Below, in pieces: positions 10,653-20,421 of a DNA stretch of 64,000 nt. The DNA is from Tritrichomonas musculus (taxonomy: Eukaryota > Parabasalia > Tritrichomonadida > Tritrichomonadidae). The stretch covers positions 248,001-312,000 of the forward strand of contig JAPFFF010000043.1 of NCBI GenBank assembly GCA_039105265.1, in the 5' to 3' direction. Made by a program: the position numbers and the translations under genes. The notes under the pieces were generated by a model. The model was not told the DNA's origin. It worked only from the letters and a program-made list of their open reading frames with translations, and did not search any database. Each line of letters opens with the position of its first letter. Within the stretch, counting starts at the first letter, position 1.

Positions 10653-10790
10653 TTAATCTAAAAGTAAATTAGTTTCTTGTGAATTATTTTTAGCTTTTAA
10701 GTCAAATTCTGTTTGTTCCATTATGAATTTCACCAGTACTAAATGACCTATTTTACAAGTAAGGCAAAGCTTTGCCGCTTTATCTAAACG
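10653..10790 (-). pseudogene. Ankyrin-repeat fragment
   Basis: The minus strand codes TCKIGHLVLVKFIMEQTEFD, LKAKNNS, then QETNLLLD and a stop at 10653-10655. This is a single ankyrin repeat (x-x-K-x-GH-x-x-LVK-F-x-x-x-x-x-x-DLKAKN). It touches the start of the actin-family fragment on the opposite strand, so the two families were joined by a rearrangement. Confidence 0.6.
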
Positions 10791-11270
10791 GAAACACAGC
10801 TGGTCTTTCATTTGATTGTGGTTATGATTTAACACAAATAGTTTCTATTGTTGAAAATCACGTAATACCTGATTCTATTATTCGTCTCAACATTGGAGAG
10901 GAAGATTTAACTGCAATGCTGCAAAATCTATTAAATTCACGCGGTTACTCATTTCAAACATTAGAAGAAAAAAAAGTTGTTCGTGATATTAAAGAAAAAC
11001 TACGTTATGTTGCAAGCATTTATGATGATGAAATTAATAAATCAAAAGATACATCTAAATACCAAATTCCTTATGGTGATGAAATATTGATTTCTGATGA
11101 ACTTTTTAAATGTACAGAAATTCAATTAATCCTCATTTGTATGCTTTCTGGAGGTTCTTCATCTTTTAAAGGACTTCCTGAACGGATTAGTAAAGAAGTG
11201 AAAAATCTTGTTCTTGATTCTATGGAAGTTAATGTTAAAGTACCACTGACATTAATACTTTTACAGGTAA
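10772..11270 (+). pseudogene. Actin-family gene fragment
   Basis: The frame codes NTAGLSFDCGYDLTQIV, IIRLNIGEEDLTAMLQ, RGYSFQTLEEKKVVRDIKEK and YQIPYGDEILISDELFKCTE. These match, in order, the actin segments around the second phosphate loop (TGIVLDSGDG), the RLDLAGRDLT strand, the RGYSF/EIVRDIKEKLCYVA helix and the [20 protein letters not shown] hairpin. It then jumps to CMLSGGSSSFKGLPERISKE, the actin VLSGGTTMYPGIADRMQKE region, with the roughly 30 residues in between missing. The N-terminal third and the C-terminus are absent. This is a broken actin or actin-related gene. Coding-like sequence of unknown family continues to about 11430. Confidence 0.8.
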
Positions 11271-11430
11271 ATTGGCTAAAAATTCGTATCACGGTGATGG
11301 CCAATCAATTTCTAAAATAGATCCAAGAATTAACTTCCAAAATTGTAAATTTTCTTCAGATTCAAAGCATGCATTAAATAGAAATGCATTCAAGATTGAT
11401 ATGAAAAATCAAGTTTTCAATTATGGAAGC

Positions 11431-11670
11431 ACCAAAATAAAAAGCCAAAGAATGAGAGTTTTGATTTCAATGTTGAAAAAATTGATCAACGGCGTCACTT
11501 TTTTTGTGGCTCGTTGTCAACGTTAACTTCGTTATTTCAACGTCAACGATCAACGATAAGTGTTTCGTTGAAATTGATCGTCCTAAAAGATGGCACTTTT
11601 TTATTTCTATCGTCGTTGATTTAAAATTAAACTATCATTTCTGTAACATATATATATTTAGTATTTATAT
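11431..11670. other. Sequence rich in AACGTTA-type motifs, left flank of a hAT element
   Basis: Contains repeated short motifs such as CAACGTTAAC, CAACGTCAACG and GATCAACG. Similar motifs recur at 13109-13272, on the far side of the hAT element, so both flanks may be parts of one older element. The last 8 bp (11663-11670, ATTTATAT) are the left target duplication of the hAT insertion. Confidence 0.5.
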
Positions 11671-12338
11671 TAGGGTGGTCAAATTTGCCCAAATGTGCAT
11701 TTTTTAAAAAATGTGGGCCAAAATGTGGGTTTAATGTGTCACAACGTGGGCCAATTCAAATTGTTTTGATTCTATATATAAAGTTATAAATTATCAATTT
11801 ACAAATCGCTATCAGATTATTTATTTAAATATATATGAAAAAATTAATGATTTACATAGAATGGAAGAGATAAATTTATCTTTTAAAATAAAAATTTTCA
11901 TTCAAATTGTCTTTTACTTTTCATAGAAGAATAATTTTTATTTTCACAAAAATTAATGATTAAAAAAACAAATATATCTTATATAAAAAGCATTATAGTT
12001 ATGATATTAAACAATATAGTAATGTATATTATAAATATAGGTATTCATTATTAATAATTTATATATATGCTTAAAAAAAAAAATTTGGCCCATTTTGGCC
12101 CAACTTGGCCCATTTTAGCCCAAAATTTTTGGGATAATTTTCTGAAGATTTCAGACGATATTTGGTTGACCCATCCATTTATAATTGGGCCAAAATGGGC
12201 CAATGTGGGCCAAATTTTATTTATTTGTTTACATAGTATATAATAATAACTGATATATATAATTATGATAAACATCATTTCCTTGTTGAATATTATGAAT
12301 TCATGCTTTTTTATACAAGATAAAATTAAATTTTATTT

Positions 12339-12397
12339 AATAAATTATTAAGTAGCTTTTTGAGGCTTCGCCTCAAAAAGCTACTTAATAATTTATT
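12339..12397. repeat. Perfect 28-bp hairpin with 3-nt loop
   Basis: Arms 12339-12366 and 12370-12397 are exact reverse complements around loop TTC. The inner part reads CTTTTTGAGGC/GCCTCAAAAAG. A similar perfect hairpin with CTTTTTGA...TCAAAAAG lies at 47755-47793 in another element. Confidence 0.9.
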
Positions 12398-12786
12398 TTT
12401 GATTTTCTTTTTTGCAACTTTTTGAGTATAGCATTTCCACTATTAAAAATATCTGATATTAATCTTTTTGAATTAATTTTTTTTTTAAAAAAAAAAAAAT
12501 AAACTTTTTATTAAAAAATTGAAAAAAAACTAAATTTTTATACTTTTGAAATTCAGATTTTATTGAAAGAGAGCAGATAAAAAATTAATTCAAAAAAGTT
12601 TTTCTAAAGTTTTCTAAAAAATTACACAAAATGTTCGATGATGTCGACTAGTTTTTCAACTAACTTTATACCATATATTTTTTTTTCATATAAAAATAAC
12701 TTTTTTTTATGGTAGAATAATTAACCATGCCGATCAATATTTTAAATTTTTTTCTTCTCACACACTCACGCAATTATTTTCACAAA

Positions 12787-12788
<2 letters not shown>

Positions 12789-12837
<49 letters not shown>
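12789..12837. repeat. A49 homopolymer
   Basis: Uninterrupted run of 49 A inside the hAT element. Confidence 0.95.
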
Positions 12838-12838
<1 letters not shown>

Positions 12839-12966
12839 CAATTATTTGACCTAATTTAATCGTATTCAATTCAAATAATTGAGAGGATAAATGGTGACCC
12901 AAATGTTTACTTTTTTTTGACCCATTTTCTTAATTTTGGCCCACCCAGTGCCACCCTAATTTATAT

Positions 12967-13471
12967 AGATATGATAATGATATTTACTAATTCTTTCAAA
13001 ATAATAATATTTTATTAAACCACACCAAATATAAATTGAATCGATAAAGTTTTTTTTTTTTTCAGAAAAAGTTGTCTCTCAAAAAAATTCAACTTTTCAA
13101 TAAGCATAACGTTAACTTAATTCATTGATTCAACATTATTTTAACGTTAACATGTCGTTATGACCAAATTAAAACGTTATAATCAATGGCCTTAATGTCG
13201 TTGACGTTGACATTCAATTCAACGATATAACATTTTGTTCAATGATTTTAACGTCAATGTTGGCCAACCCTGCGCTTATCCCAAATATAAGTATTGAATA
13301 ATAATAATAATAAATAAATAAATAAATAAAATGAATTTATTTAGTTAATTAAACCAAAGTTATTTTTTTTAACTTGGAAATAGTGATTTAACTTGAGATT
13401 TTGCAACTTCAAAAGGTGTTTGTCATAAATAAATTGAAAAATCATATAAACCAAATTTTAATTCGATAAAA
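12967..13471. other. Right flank of hAT element, including a hAT-like terminus
   Basis: From 13109 the DNA is rich in AACGTTAAC, GTCGTTGACGTTGAC and related words and ends at 13272 with GTTGGCCAACCCTG. Read on the minus strand this is CAGGGTTGGCCAAC, a hAT-like terminus with subterminal repeats. The matching left end was not found; 11490-11580 carries the same internal words. The hAT at 11671 thus seems nested in an older, eroded element. After 13272 comes an (ATAA)n/(ATAAT)n microsatellite near 13290-13330. Confidence 0.5.
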
Positions 13472-16316
13472 TTAAAAACAAATTTCATTTTTAACATTGA
13501 TGTCGATATTATCTTGTTCCAAAAAAATATTTATTATTTCAGCATTTCCTTTTTCAGCAGCAAGATGCAATGCTGTTTTATCATTTTATGAAATAACTTT
13601 GTGTATTAATTTGATTTTAAATTTCATTTAAAGATATGATTTTGAATCCAATTGAAAGATATGATTTTGAATGTAATTAAAAGATATGATTTAGAATTAC
13701 ATTGAAAGATATGATTTAAAATATCATTGAAAGCAATGATTTAGAATGTAATTGAAAGATATGATTTAGAATTTCATTGAAAGATATGGCTTTGAATTCC
13801 ATTGAAAGATATGATTAAGAATTTCATTTAAAGATTTGGCCTTTGAATGTAATTGAAAGATATAATTTTGAATTTTATTGAAAAATATGGTTTTGAATGT
13901 AATTGAAAGATATTGCTTTGAATTTCATTGAAAGATATGATTTTGAATTTTATAAAAAAAATATGATTTTGAATTCTATTGAAAAAATATGATTTAGAAT
14001 GTCATTGAAAGATATGATTATGAATTATATTGAAATAGAGAATTTTGAATTTTATATAAAATATGTTTAAAATATTAAGAAGATTGATGTCAAGTTCATC
14101 ATTATTTAATAAAAGTTTGATGATTTCAATGTTTTCTTTTTCAACTGCCAAATATAATGCTGTTTTATACATTTATTTTATATTGAACTTCATTAAAAGA
14201 TGTGATTTTGAATGAAATTGAAAGATATGATTTAGAATGTCATTAAAAGATGTGATTTTGAATGAAATTGAAAGATATGATTTAGAATTTCATTGAAAGA
14301 TATGATTTTGAATGTAATTGAAAGATATGATTTAGAATTATATTGAAAGATATGATTTTGAATTTCATTGAAAGATATGATTTTGAATGGAATTGAAAGA
14401 TATGATTTTGAATGAAATTGAAAGATATGATTTTGAATTCTATTGAAGGATAGAATATTGAATTTTATATAAAATATGTTTAAAATGTATCCAAGATTGA
14501 TATCAAGTTTATTATTATTTAATAAAAGTTTAATAATTTCTATGTTTTCTTTTTCAACTGCCAAAAATAATGCTGTTCTATACATTTATCTTATATTGAA
14601 TTTCATTAAAAGATATGATTTAAATATCATTGAAAGATATGATTTTAAATTTCATCAAAAGATATGATTTAAAATTTCATTGAAAGATATGATTTTAAAT
14701 TTTATTGAAAGATATGATTTTTAATCATATTTAAAGATATAATTTTGAATTGTATCGAAATATATGACTTTGAAATTAAATAGAAATATTAGATTTTAAA
14801 TCTCATTAAAAGATATGATTTTAAATCGCATTTAAAGATATAATTTATAATTGTATTGAAATATATGTTTTTTAATTGTATTGAAAAATATGATTTTGTA
14901 TTTCATTGAAAGATATGATTTTGAATTATATTGAAAAATATGATTTTGAATGTAATTGAAAGATATAATTTTGAATTGTATTGAAAGATATGATTTTGAA
15001 TTTTATATAAAATATGTTTAAAATGTATCCAAGATTGATATCAAGTTCATCATTATTTAATAAAAGTTTGATGATTTCAGTGTTTTCTTTTTTAACTGCC
15101 AAATATAAAGCTGCTTTATACATTTATCTATTATTGAATTTCATTAAAAGATATGATTTAAATATCATTGAAAGATATGATTTTAAATTATATTGAAAGA
15201 TACGATTTTTAATTGAATTAAAATATATGATTTTGAATCCAATTGAAAGATATTATTTTTAATTGTTTTAAAAGATATGATTTTGAATGTAATTAATAGA
15301 TATGATTATGAATTTTATTGAAAGATATGATTTTGAATTCCATTGAAAGATATGATTTTGAATTCCATTGAAAGATATGATTTTGAATTCCATTGAAAGA
15401 TATGATTTTGAATGTAATTGAAAGACAAAATTTTAAATGTGATCAAAAGATATGATTTTGAATCATATTGAAATATATGATTTTGAATTTTATTGAAATA
15501 TATGATTTTGAACTATATTGAAAGATATGATTTTGAATTCCATTGAAATATTTGATTTTGAATGTAATTAAAAGATATGATTTTGAATTTTATATAAAAT
15601 ATGTTTAAAATGTATCCAAGATTGATATCAAGTTTATCATTATTTAATAAAAGTTTGATGATTTCAATGTTTTCTTTTTCAACTGCCGAATATAATGCTG
15701 TTTTATACATTTATCTTATATTGAACTTCATTAAAAGATATGATTTTGAATTATATTAAGAGATATAGTTTTGAATTTTATTGAAAGATATGATTTTTAA
15801 TTTTATTGAAAGACATGATTTTAAATTTCATTGAAAGATATGATTTAGAATGCCATAAAATGATATGATTTTGAATGTGATTGAAAGATATGATTTTGAA
15901 TGTAATTCAAAGATATGATTTTGAATGAAATTGAAAGATATGATTTTGAATGTAATTGAAAGATATGATTTTGTATTTTATTCAATGATATGATTTTGAA
16001 TTTTATATAAAATATGTTTAAAATGTATCCAAGATTGATATCAAGTTCATCATTATTTAATAAAAGCTTGATGATTTCAATGTTTTCTTTTTCAACTGCC
16101 GAATATAATGCTGTTTTATACATTTATCTTATATTGAATTCCATTAAAAGATATGATTTTAAATTTCATTAAAAGATATGATTATAAATTACATTGAAAG
16201 ATATGATTTTAAATTTCATTAAAAGATATGATTTCAAATATCATTAAAAAAAAATGATTTTAAATTTCATTGAAAGATATGATTTTGAATTACATTGATA
16301 GATATGATTTAGAATT
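13472..16316 (-). pseudogene. 3' part of ankyrin gene, split into modules by minisatellite
   Basis: Continuing from the gene that starts at 17585, the minus strand holds at least six ankyrin modules separated by 25-bp repeats. Five are near-identical: ATGs at about 16123, 15710, 15123, 14585 and 14172, coding KTALYSAVEKENIEIIKLLL then NNDELDINLGYILNIFYIKF. A last divergent module reads DKTALHLAAEKGNAEIINIF then a stop at 13472-13474. The modules sit in different frames, and each of the five is preceded by the same TAAATG, so the repeated block includes an in-frame stop. A continuous protein cannot be read through. Distances between the module ATGs are about 413, 587, 538 and 413 bp, the first and last being equal. 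Confidence 0.7.
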
Positions 16317-16420
16317 TTATTGAAAGATATGATTTTGAATGTAATTGAAAGATATGATTTTTAATTTCATTAAAAGATATGATTTTAAATAATATTGAAA
16401 GATGTGATTTCGAATTATTT
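13610..16420. repeat. 25-bp minisatellite interleaved with ankyrin modules
   Basis: The monomer is close to GATATGATTTTGAATTCCATTGAAA minus small changes, present dozens of times in blocks of 5-20 copies. Because 25 is not a multiple of 3, three monomers make a 25-residue period in each frame, which gives the ISFNEIQNHIFQ-type pseudo-repeats on the minus strand. The blocks start directly at the end of each ankyrin helix pair (after GYILNIFYIKFK). Confidence 0.9.
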
Positions 16421-17585
16421 TGCTATTGATATTGATGCCTTTATTTTTAAGAAGATCGTCAACATATAAATAATAATCATGTGCGCATAGACGGCAAAAA
16501 GATGACTCATTCACAGGCTCTTTTTGCAAAAATTCAAAATTATAATATTTTAAGCTTCGAATGAAGATTTCATTTGATATTTGATCACCATTTTGTATAT
16601 AATTGTTGAGAAAATAGTCTGCAATTCTGTTGTGATTGCACTTAATTGATTCCCAAAATAAGACCTTGTACGACTCTTCTTCTGCTCCGCCAGCAGTCTC
16701 TTTTTGCTCGACTTGGCAATCCTCGAGGAAGTGGATGAGCCTTACATTTTGGCTGTGAATTGAATAGAGACACAGTGACGGAGTCATTTCCACTCCTTCC
16801 ATTTGCAAATACTTGATGATTTTGGTCGATCCAAAGAACGCCGCGTACTCCATCAGTGTGATGCTGCTTTCGCTGTTGTTGTTGCGGCCTGATTGTTTCT
16901 GATCTTTGAGTAGAAACGAGTTTGTTTCATAAATCGACAGCTCGATTTGCGATTCAAGCGGAAAGTTGCTCCGACACACCCACGTGACGAAGTCTATCAC
17001 GTTGTCGTTTCGAATCAGCTCGCAAATGTATCTCTCGTTTTCGCCGATTTTTCGCAATTCGTGAAACCTGTCGGGCAGTTTTTTGTTGATCTCATCGATC
17101 CACTCATTTTTACTATCGTCACCATGTCTAGGAAACCAGTGTTGGTCCTTGAAAGCCGATATTTCTGGCGCAAAATATTGCGGATACTTCTTTTTAACGT
17201 ACTTTTCGTTGATCATTTTTCTGGCTACGTATTCGTCGAAAATTAGAATCTTTTCTTCAATAAGAAACAGAAGAATTCGCTTGTCACGCTTGAAAATGCT
17301 GAATATTTCTGAATTTAGGTAGTATTTGCGGATTTCCGATTTGAATATCTGAATCACGCGCTCGATTTTGGCGAAAAAGTTCTTCCCGCGGCGGTGGTTC
17401 GCGCTGATGCTTGCCACATGATGTAAAAAAAGCCTTAGGTCGTGCTTGTTGTATCGTATTTTTTTATCTTCTAATATCAAAAATAGATTTTGAAAATTTC
17501 CTTCAACGTTTTCATCATTTTCGATGAATTCAAGGAATTCAGATTGAATGCTTTTAATCTTGTCAAAGTATTCCTCAATGTTCAT
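16317..17585 (-). CDS. DUF3447/ankyrin protein, N-terminal part
   Basis: The ATG at 17585 begins MNIEEYFDKIKSIQSEFLEF, the typical start of trichomonad DUF3447 ankyrin proteins. Residues 1-200 are the helical N-terminal region. ICELIRNDNVIDFVTWV and the NFPLESQIELSIYETNSFL segment (about 190-230) mark DUF3447. Ankyrin helices follow (TLMEYAAFFGSTKIIKYLQM, IADYFLNNYI). After DDLLKNKGININSK (about residue 395) the coding runs into the 25-bp minisatellite, and the frame stops at about 16317. Base composition in the first kilobase is richer in G and C than in the modules downstream. The gene probably once continued through the ankyrin modules to 13472. Function would be protein binding; no partner can be named. 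Confidence 0.75.
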   Translation of the reverse strand: MNIEEYFDKIKSIQSEFLEFIENDENVEGNFQNLFLILEDKKIRYNKHDLRLFLHHVASISANHRRGKNFFAKIERVIQIFKSEIRKYYLNSEIFSIFKRDKRILLFLIEEKILIFDEYVARKMINEKYVKKKYPQYFAPEISAFKDQHWFPRHGDDSKNEWIDEINKKLPDRFHELRKIGENERYICELIRNDNVIDFVTWVCRSNFPLESQIELSIYETNSFLLKDQKQSGRNNNSESSITLMEYAAFFGSTKIIKYLQMEGVEMTPSLCLYSIHSQNVRLIHFLEDCQVEQKETAGGAEEESYKVLFWESIKCNHNRIADYFLNNYIQNGDQISNEIFIRSLKYYNFEFLQKEPVNESSFCRLCAHDYYLYVDDLLKNKGININSKIIRNHIFQYYLKSYLLMKLKIISFNYIQNHIFQ

Positions 17586-17694
17586 TTGCAAAATATAAAA
17601 TTTAAATAGAGTGTCAAAATATAGAATATTTTAAATTTATCTTGTTAATAAAATTATATTTTCTCATAATAATTATATATTTAATATATAATTA

Positions 17695-17821
17695 CAGTCG
17701 TTTAGGAAATAGATTCTTTTTTTTAGGAAATAAATTCCACCAATTTGAATGGTTTACATGAAGGTTTATTTTTTTTAGGAAATAAATTATTTTTTTTAGG
17801 AAATAAATTCCAGAACGATTA
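17695..17821 (+). repeat. Left terminal inverted repeat of the USP-transposase element
   Basis: Four copies of a roughly 21-bp motif built on TTTAGGAAATAAATTC, with an insert of about 35 bp after the second copy, ending CCAGAACGATTATTT. The same motif order is found inverted at 22481-22575 without the insert. Confidence 0.85.
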
Positions 17822-17851
17822 TTTCTAATTCAAATTTTTTATTTAAAAATA

Positions 17852-19561
17852 ATGTTAACAAGATCGAAATCTCAAGCCAAAGAAAAGCAAATTCCTGAAC
17901 CAAAGCAAAGTTTTTTAACAAGCGGGATTAGAAATGCAGGTTGCAGTTGCTACCTCAACTGTTTGCTACAGATCTTTGCAAATTACACTCCTTTATTTCT
18001 CCAAATTAGTAAGATAAGTCCCCAAAAAGAATTAGAAGCCAAATTTTACTTGATTATACAAAAACTCATGCAATCTAAAGAACCGATTTCAGCTAATTGT
18101 TTTTTATCTGTATTAGGAAGAGAACTTCATATTAATATCTCTAATCAGCAGAATTTTTTTGATGTATTAAATGATTTATGCCGCAAAATCCCAATTATTT
18201 CTGAATTGTTTCAATTTGATATTGATATATCATATTTTCAAAAAAAGGCAAAAAAGCCTTTTCAATTTGCAACAGATAAACAATTTTATTTAATTAATTT
18301 TTCTGAAAGCCAAAATCGAATGCCTGCCTTATCTGAAATTTTTGTTTTTAAAAATATAAGATTTGATGGGAAAATTTGTAAAAAAATTAAACAAATGACC
18401 TCATTACCACGTATATTAACTTTTTCAATTGAGTATCGTTCATACAATCAAACCAATTTTGCATTTGCGACAAAAATAAATTTAAAAAAATATTGTAAAA
18501 TAGCCACAAAAGAAAATTTTGATTATGAACTATTTGCAATTCTAGTTTACATAAGTTTGAATCCAGGTCTTGGTCATTATGTTGTTTACATTCGAAATTT
18601 CGAGTCTGATCAATGGTTCGAATATAACGATTCAAAAGTAACTGCATTAAAATCATTAAAAGAAGTGAATGATCGAATGAAAACATCACATGTTTCTGGA
18701 TTATTTTACGTCAACAAAAGCATTTTTTCCAATTTTCAAAAGAAAAAAAGAAAATATGAAAATGCGATGAATCTCTTTTGTAAACAAACTTTCGTAGAAA
18801 AAAATGATATTGATAATACTTTAGTTGTTAAAGATGAAAATGACAAGTATGGCAACGATGATGCTTCATGTACATCAGATATTGCTGAATATGAATATAG
18901 TTATATTGATACAGATGATGACAGCCATAGCAAAGATGGCAGCGATGGAGATGATGACAGCGATAGCAAAGATGGTAGTGATGGCAATGATGGCAGCGAT
19001 AGCACATCTTTTAAGCAACACAATAATGATGATATTGACTCTAGTTCATCTGACTTAGATGTATTTTCTATTAATAAAGAAAACCAAGAAGACCATATGC
19101 AACACCATTCAGTCAATTTCAAACATGGTCCTATTGATTACATTGATGTTAGACCACACGGAAATTTAACTGAATATATAAAACAATCACCTCAAATCCC
19201 AGAAGACGAAGATCAAAGGCCTGAACCTGTACAAGTTGATTTAAGTGATGATCATTTCGAAGAGGTTTCTGAAATAAATAAAAAGGTTAACAAAGATGAA
19301 ACAACCATACCAAAAGTTAAAGAAAAAAGCAAAAGATTATATGTTAAAACCACTCAGGCACAAAGGGACAGGCTTCAGCAGTTATATAATGAACACCAAG
19401 ATACATGGCCGACACGAAAATATTCGATTGAAACAGGAATTCGAGAACAAAATTGCATAAAACTAATAAAAAAAATTAGACATAATGAATCTTTGGAAAT
19501 CAAAAATTACTTAAAAGGACGCAACCCAAAAATTGATGCCAAACAAATCAGGATTCTTTAA
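17852..19561 (+). CDS. Ubiquitin-specific protease domain with transposase N-terminus (in transposon)
   Basis: Residues 24-300 form a peptidase C19 (USP) domain. The Cys box is GIRNAGCSCYLNCLLQ, with catalytic Cys33 and the conserved Asn28 five residues earlier. The His box is YELFAILVYISL then GLGHYVVYIRN (His242), followed by WFEYNDSKV with Asp260. All three catalytic positions are kept. The domain is short, close to a minimal USP. An acidic Ser/Asp linker follows (about 315-400). Residues 505-569 read TTQAQRDRLQQLYNEHQDTW and are a helix-turn-helix-like region normally found at the N-terminus of Tc1/IS630-type transposases. The TAA at 19559-19561 ends the frame, but the same frame then continues as the transposase catalytic core. 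USPs remove ubiquitin from proteins; the substrate here is unknown. Confidence 0.85.
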   Translation: MLTRSKSQAKEKQIPEPKQSFLTSGIRNAGCSCYLNCLLQIFANYTPLFLQISKISPQKELEAKFYLIIQKLMQSKEPISANCFLSVLGRELHINISNQQNFFDVLNDLCRKIPIISELFQFDIDISYFQKKAKKPFQFATDKQFYLINFSESQNRMPALSEIFVFKNIRFDGKICKKIKQMTSLPRILTFSIEYRSYNQTNFAFATKINLKKYCKIATKENFDYELFAILVYISLNPGLGHYVVYIRNFESDQWFEYNDSKVTALKSLKEVNDRMKTSHVSGLFYVNKSIFSNFQKKKRKYENAMNLFCKQTFVEKNDIDNTLVVKDENDKYGNDDASCTSDIAEYEYSYIDTDDDSHSKDGSDGDDDSDSKDGSDGNDGSDSTSFKQHNNDDIDSSSSDLDVFSINKENQEDHMQHHSVNFKHGPIDYIDVRPHGNLTEYIKQSPQIPEDEDQRPEPVQVDLSDDHFEEVSEINKKVNKDETTIPKVKEKSKRLYVKTTQAQRDRLQQLYNEHQDTWPTRKYSIETGIREQNCIKLIKKIRHNESLEIKNYLKGRNPKIDAKQIRIL

Positions 19562-20359
19562 AGCTCAATTGAAGAAGATCCATTTATGACGCTAAAGCAA
19601 ATGCAACAAAAGTTAAAAAATGAGTCTGAGTTGGAAGTTTCTCAGACACAGATTTGGGAAGGTATAGTTGGCAATACACAAGTGGGGAAAAGATCTGGTT
19701 GTTACGTTTATTCTTTTAAAACTGCATCCAAAAGGGATCCTGAAGCCAATTCATATGAAAATAAACTTATTAGAAAGGAAAGGGTGAAGCAACTAACTCA
19801 ATGCCTAGTTGAAGGTTACGAATGGGTGTGCATTGACGAAACAAGGTTTGATGTTGGATATGTTAGAGTTAAAGGGTGGAGCAAAAAAGGTAAAAAGGTT
19901 TATATCCATAGAAAAAAAAGAGGTTTTTCATGCTCTGCTCTTACAGCTATTGGACCCAATGGAATGCTGTATTGCACCCTTGTCAGAGGGAAAGTCACGG
20001 CCGAAATATATGATGCCTTTCTAGACCACTTAGCAGAAGAACTTAAGTCAGACGGTCCAATCGTATTTTGGATGGACAATGCCAGCATTCACAACAATGC
20101 TCAAGAAAAATTCAAAAGTTCAAAACATAAAGTAATTTTCAATGCACCATATTCGCCAGAAATTAATCCAATTGAAAATATTTTTGGAGTATGGAAAGAA
20201 AAGATCACTAAAGAAATAGTTCAGTTTAAATCAGAGGCCGAATTGTTAGATCTTATTAAAGTAACATTTACCAAGATCGATCCAGCTACAGTTCGAAAAA
20301 CATTGGAAAATACCCGTTGGAATGTGTTTCCCAAAGTGATTAAACTTGAAGACTTATGA
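19562..20359 (+). CDS. Tc1/mariner (IS630-like) DDE transposase core
   Basis: The frame, which is the same as that of the USP gene, runs from just after the TAA at 19561 to TGA 20357-20359; the first Met is at 19586. The DDE triad is visible: first Asp in VCIDETRFDVG, second Asp in VFWMDNASIH, and Glu in NAPYSPEINPIENIFGVWK, with 32 residues between the second Asp and the Glu by my count. The HTH part lies upstream of the stop. The core length of about 257 residues is usual for the family. It catalyses cut-and-paste transposition at TA. The single in-frame stop between the HTH and the catalytic core means that this copy makes a full transposase only by readthrough, or is inactive. Confidence 0.9.
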   Translation, partial: SSIEEDPFMTLKQMQQKLKNESELEVSQTQIWEGIVGNTQVGKRSGCYVYSFKTASKRDPEANSYENKLIRKERVKQLTQCLVEGYEWVCIDETRFDVGYVRVKGWSKKGKKVYIHRKKRGFSCSALTAIGPNGMLYCTLVRGKVTAEIYDAFLDHLAEELKSDGPIVFWMDNASIHNNAQEKFKSSKHKVIFNAPYSPEINPIENIFGVWKEKITKEIVQFKSEAELLDLIKVTFTKIDPATVRKTLENTRWNVFPKVIKLEDL

Positions 20360-20421
20360 AATATCTTTTAATACCTTCTTAATTAATTAAAACAGAAATA
20401 ATTTATCCTTATTTTATTATT

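Larger units (their letters stand above)
11671..12958. mobile_element. Non-autonomous hAT transposon with 8-bp target duplication
   Basis: The element starts TAGGGTGG and ends CCACCCTA (perfect 8-bp terminal repeats) and is flanked by identical ATTTATAT at 11663-11670 and 12959-12966. An 8-bp duplication with A/G-rich TAGGG ends is the hAT hallmark. Subterminal regions are full of TGGGCCAAAATG-type repeats in both orientations, as expected for transposase binding sites in hAT elements. The 1288-bp interior has no transposase. It holds a 28-bp perfect hairpin (12339-12397), an A49 run and a piece related to 48371-48440. The intact duplication and ends suggest a fairly recent insertion. Confidence 0.85.

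Noticed and set aside
11272-11526. 84-codon plus frame after the actin fragment
   Set aside because: Looks partly coding (NSYHGDGQSISKIDPRINF), but no family or clean borders; mentioned only as continuation of the actin relict.
12051-12278. 75-codon minus frame with WAKMGQVGPKWAK
   Set aside because: It is the translation of hAT subterminal TGGGCCAAAATG repeats, not a protein gene.
13610-16420. Minisatellite blocks as introns
   Set aside because: No trichomonad-type 5' GTATGT and 3' ACTAACACACAG signals were seen at the block edges, and the modules are in different frames with a shared stop.
13610-16420. CRISPR-like array
   Set aside because: The 25-bp units are contiguous and degenerate, without unique spacers; the genome is eukaryotic.
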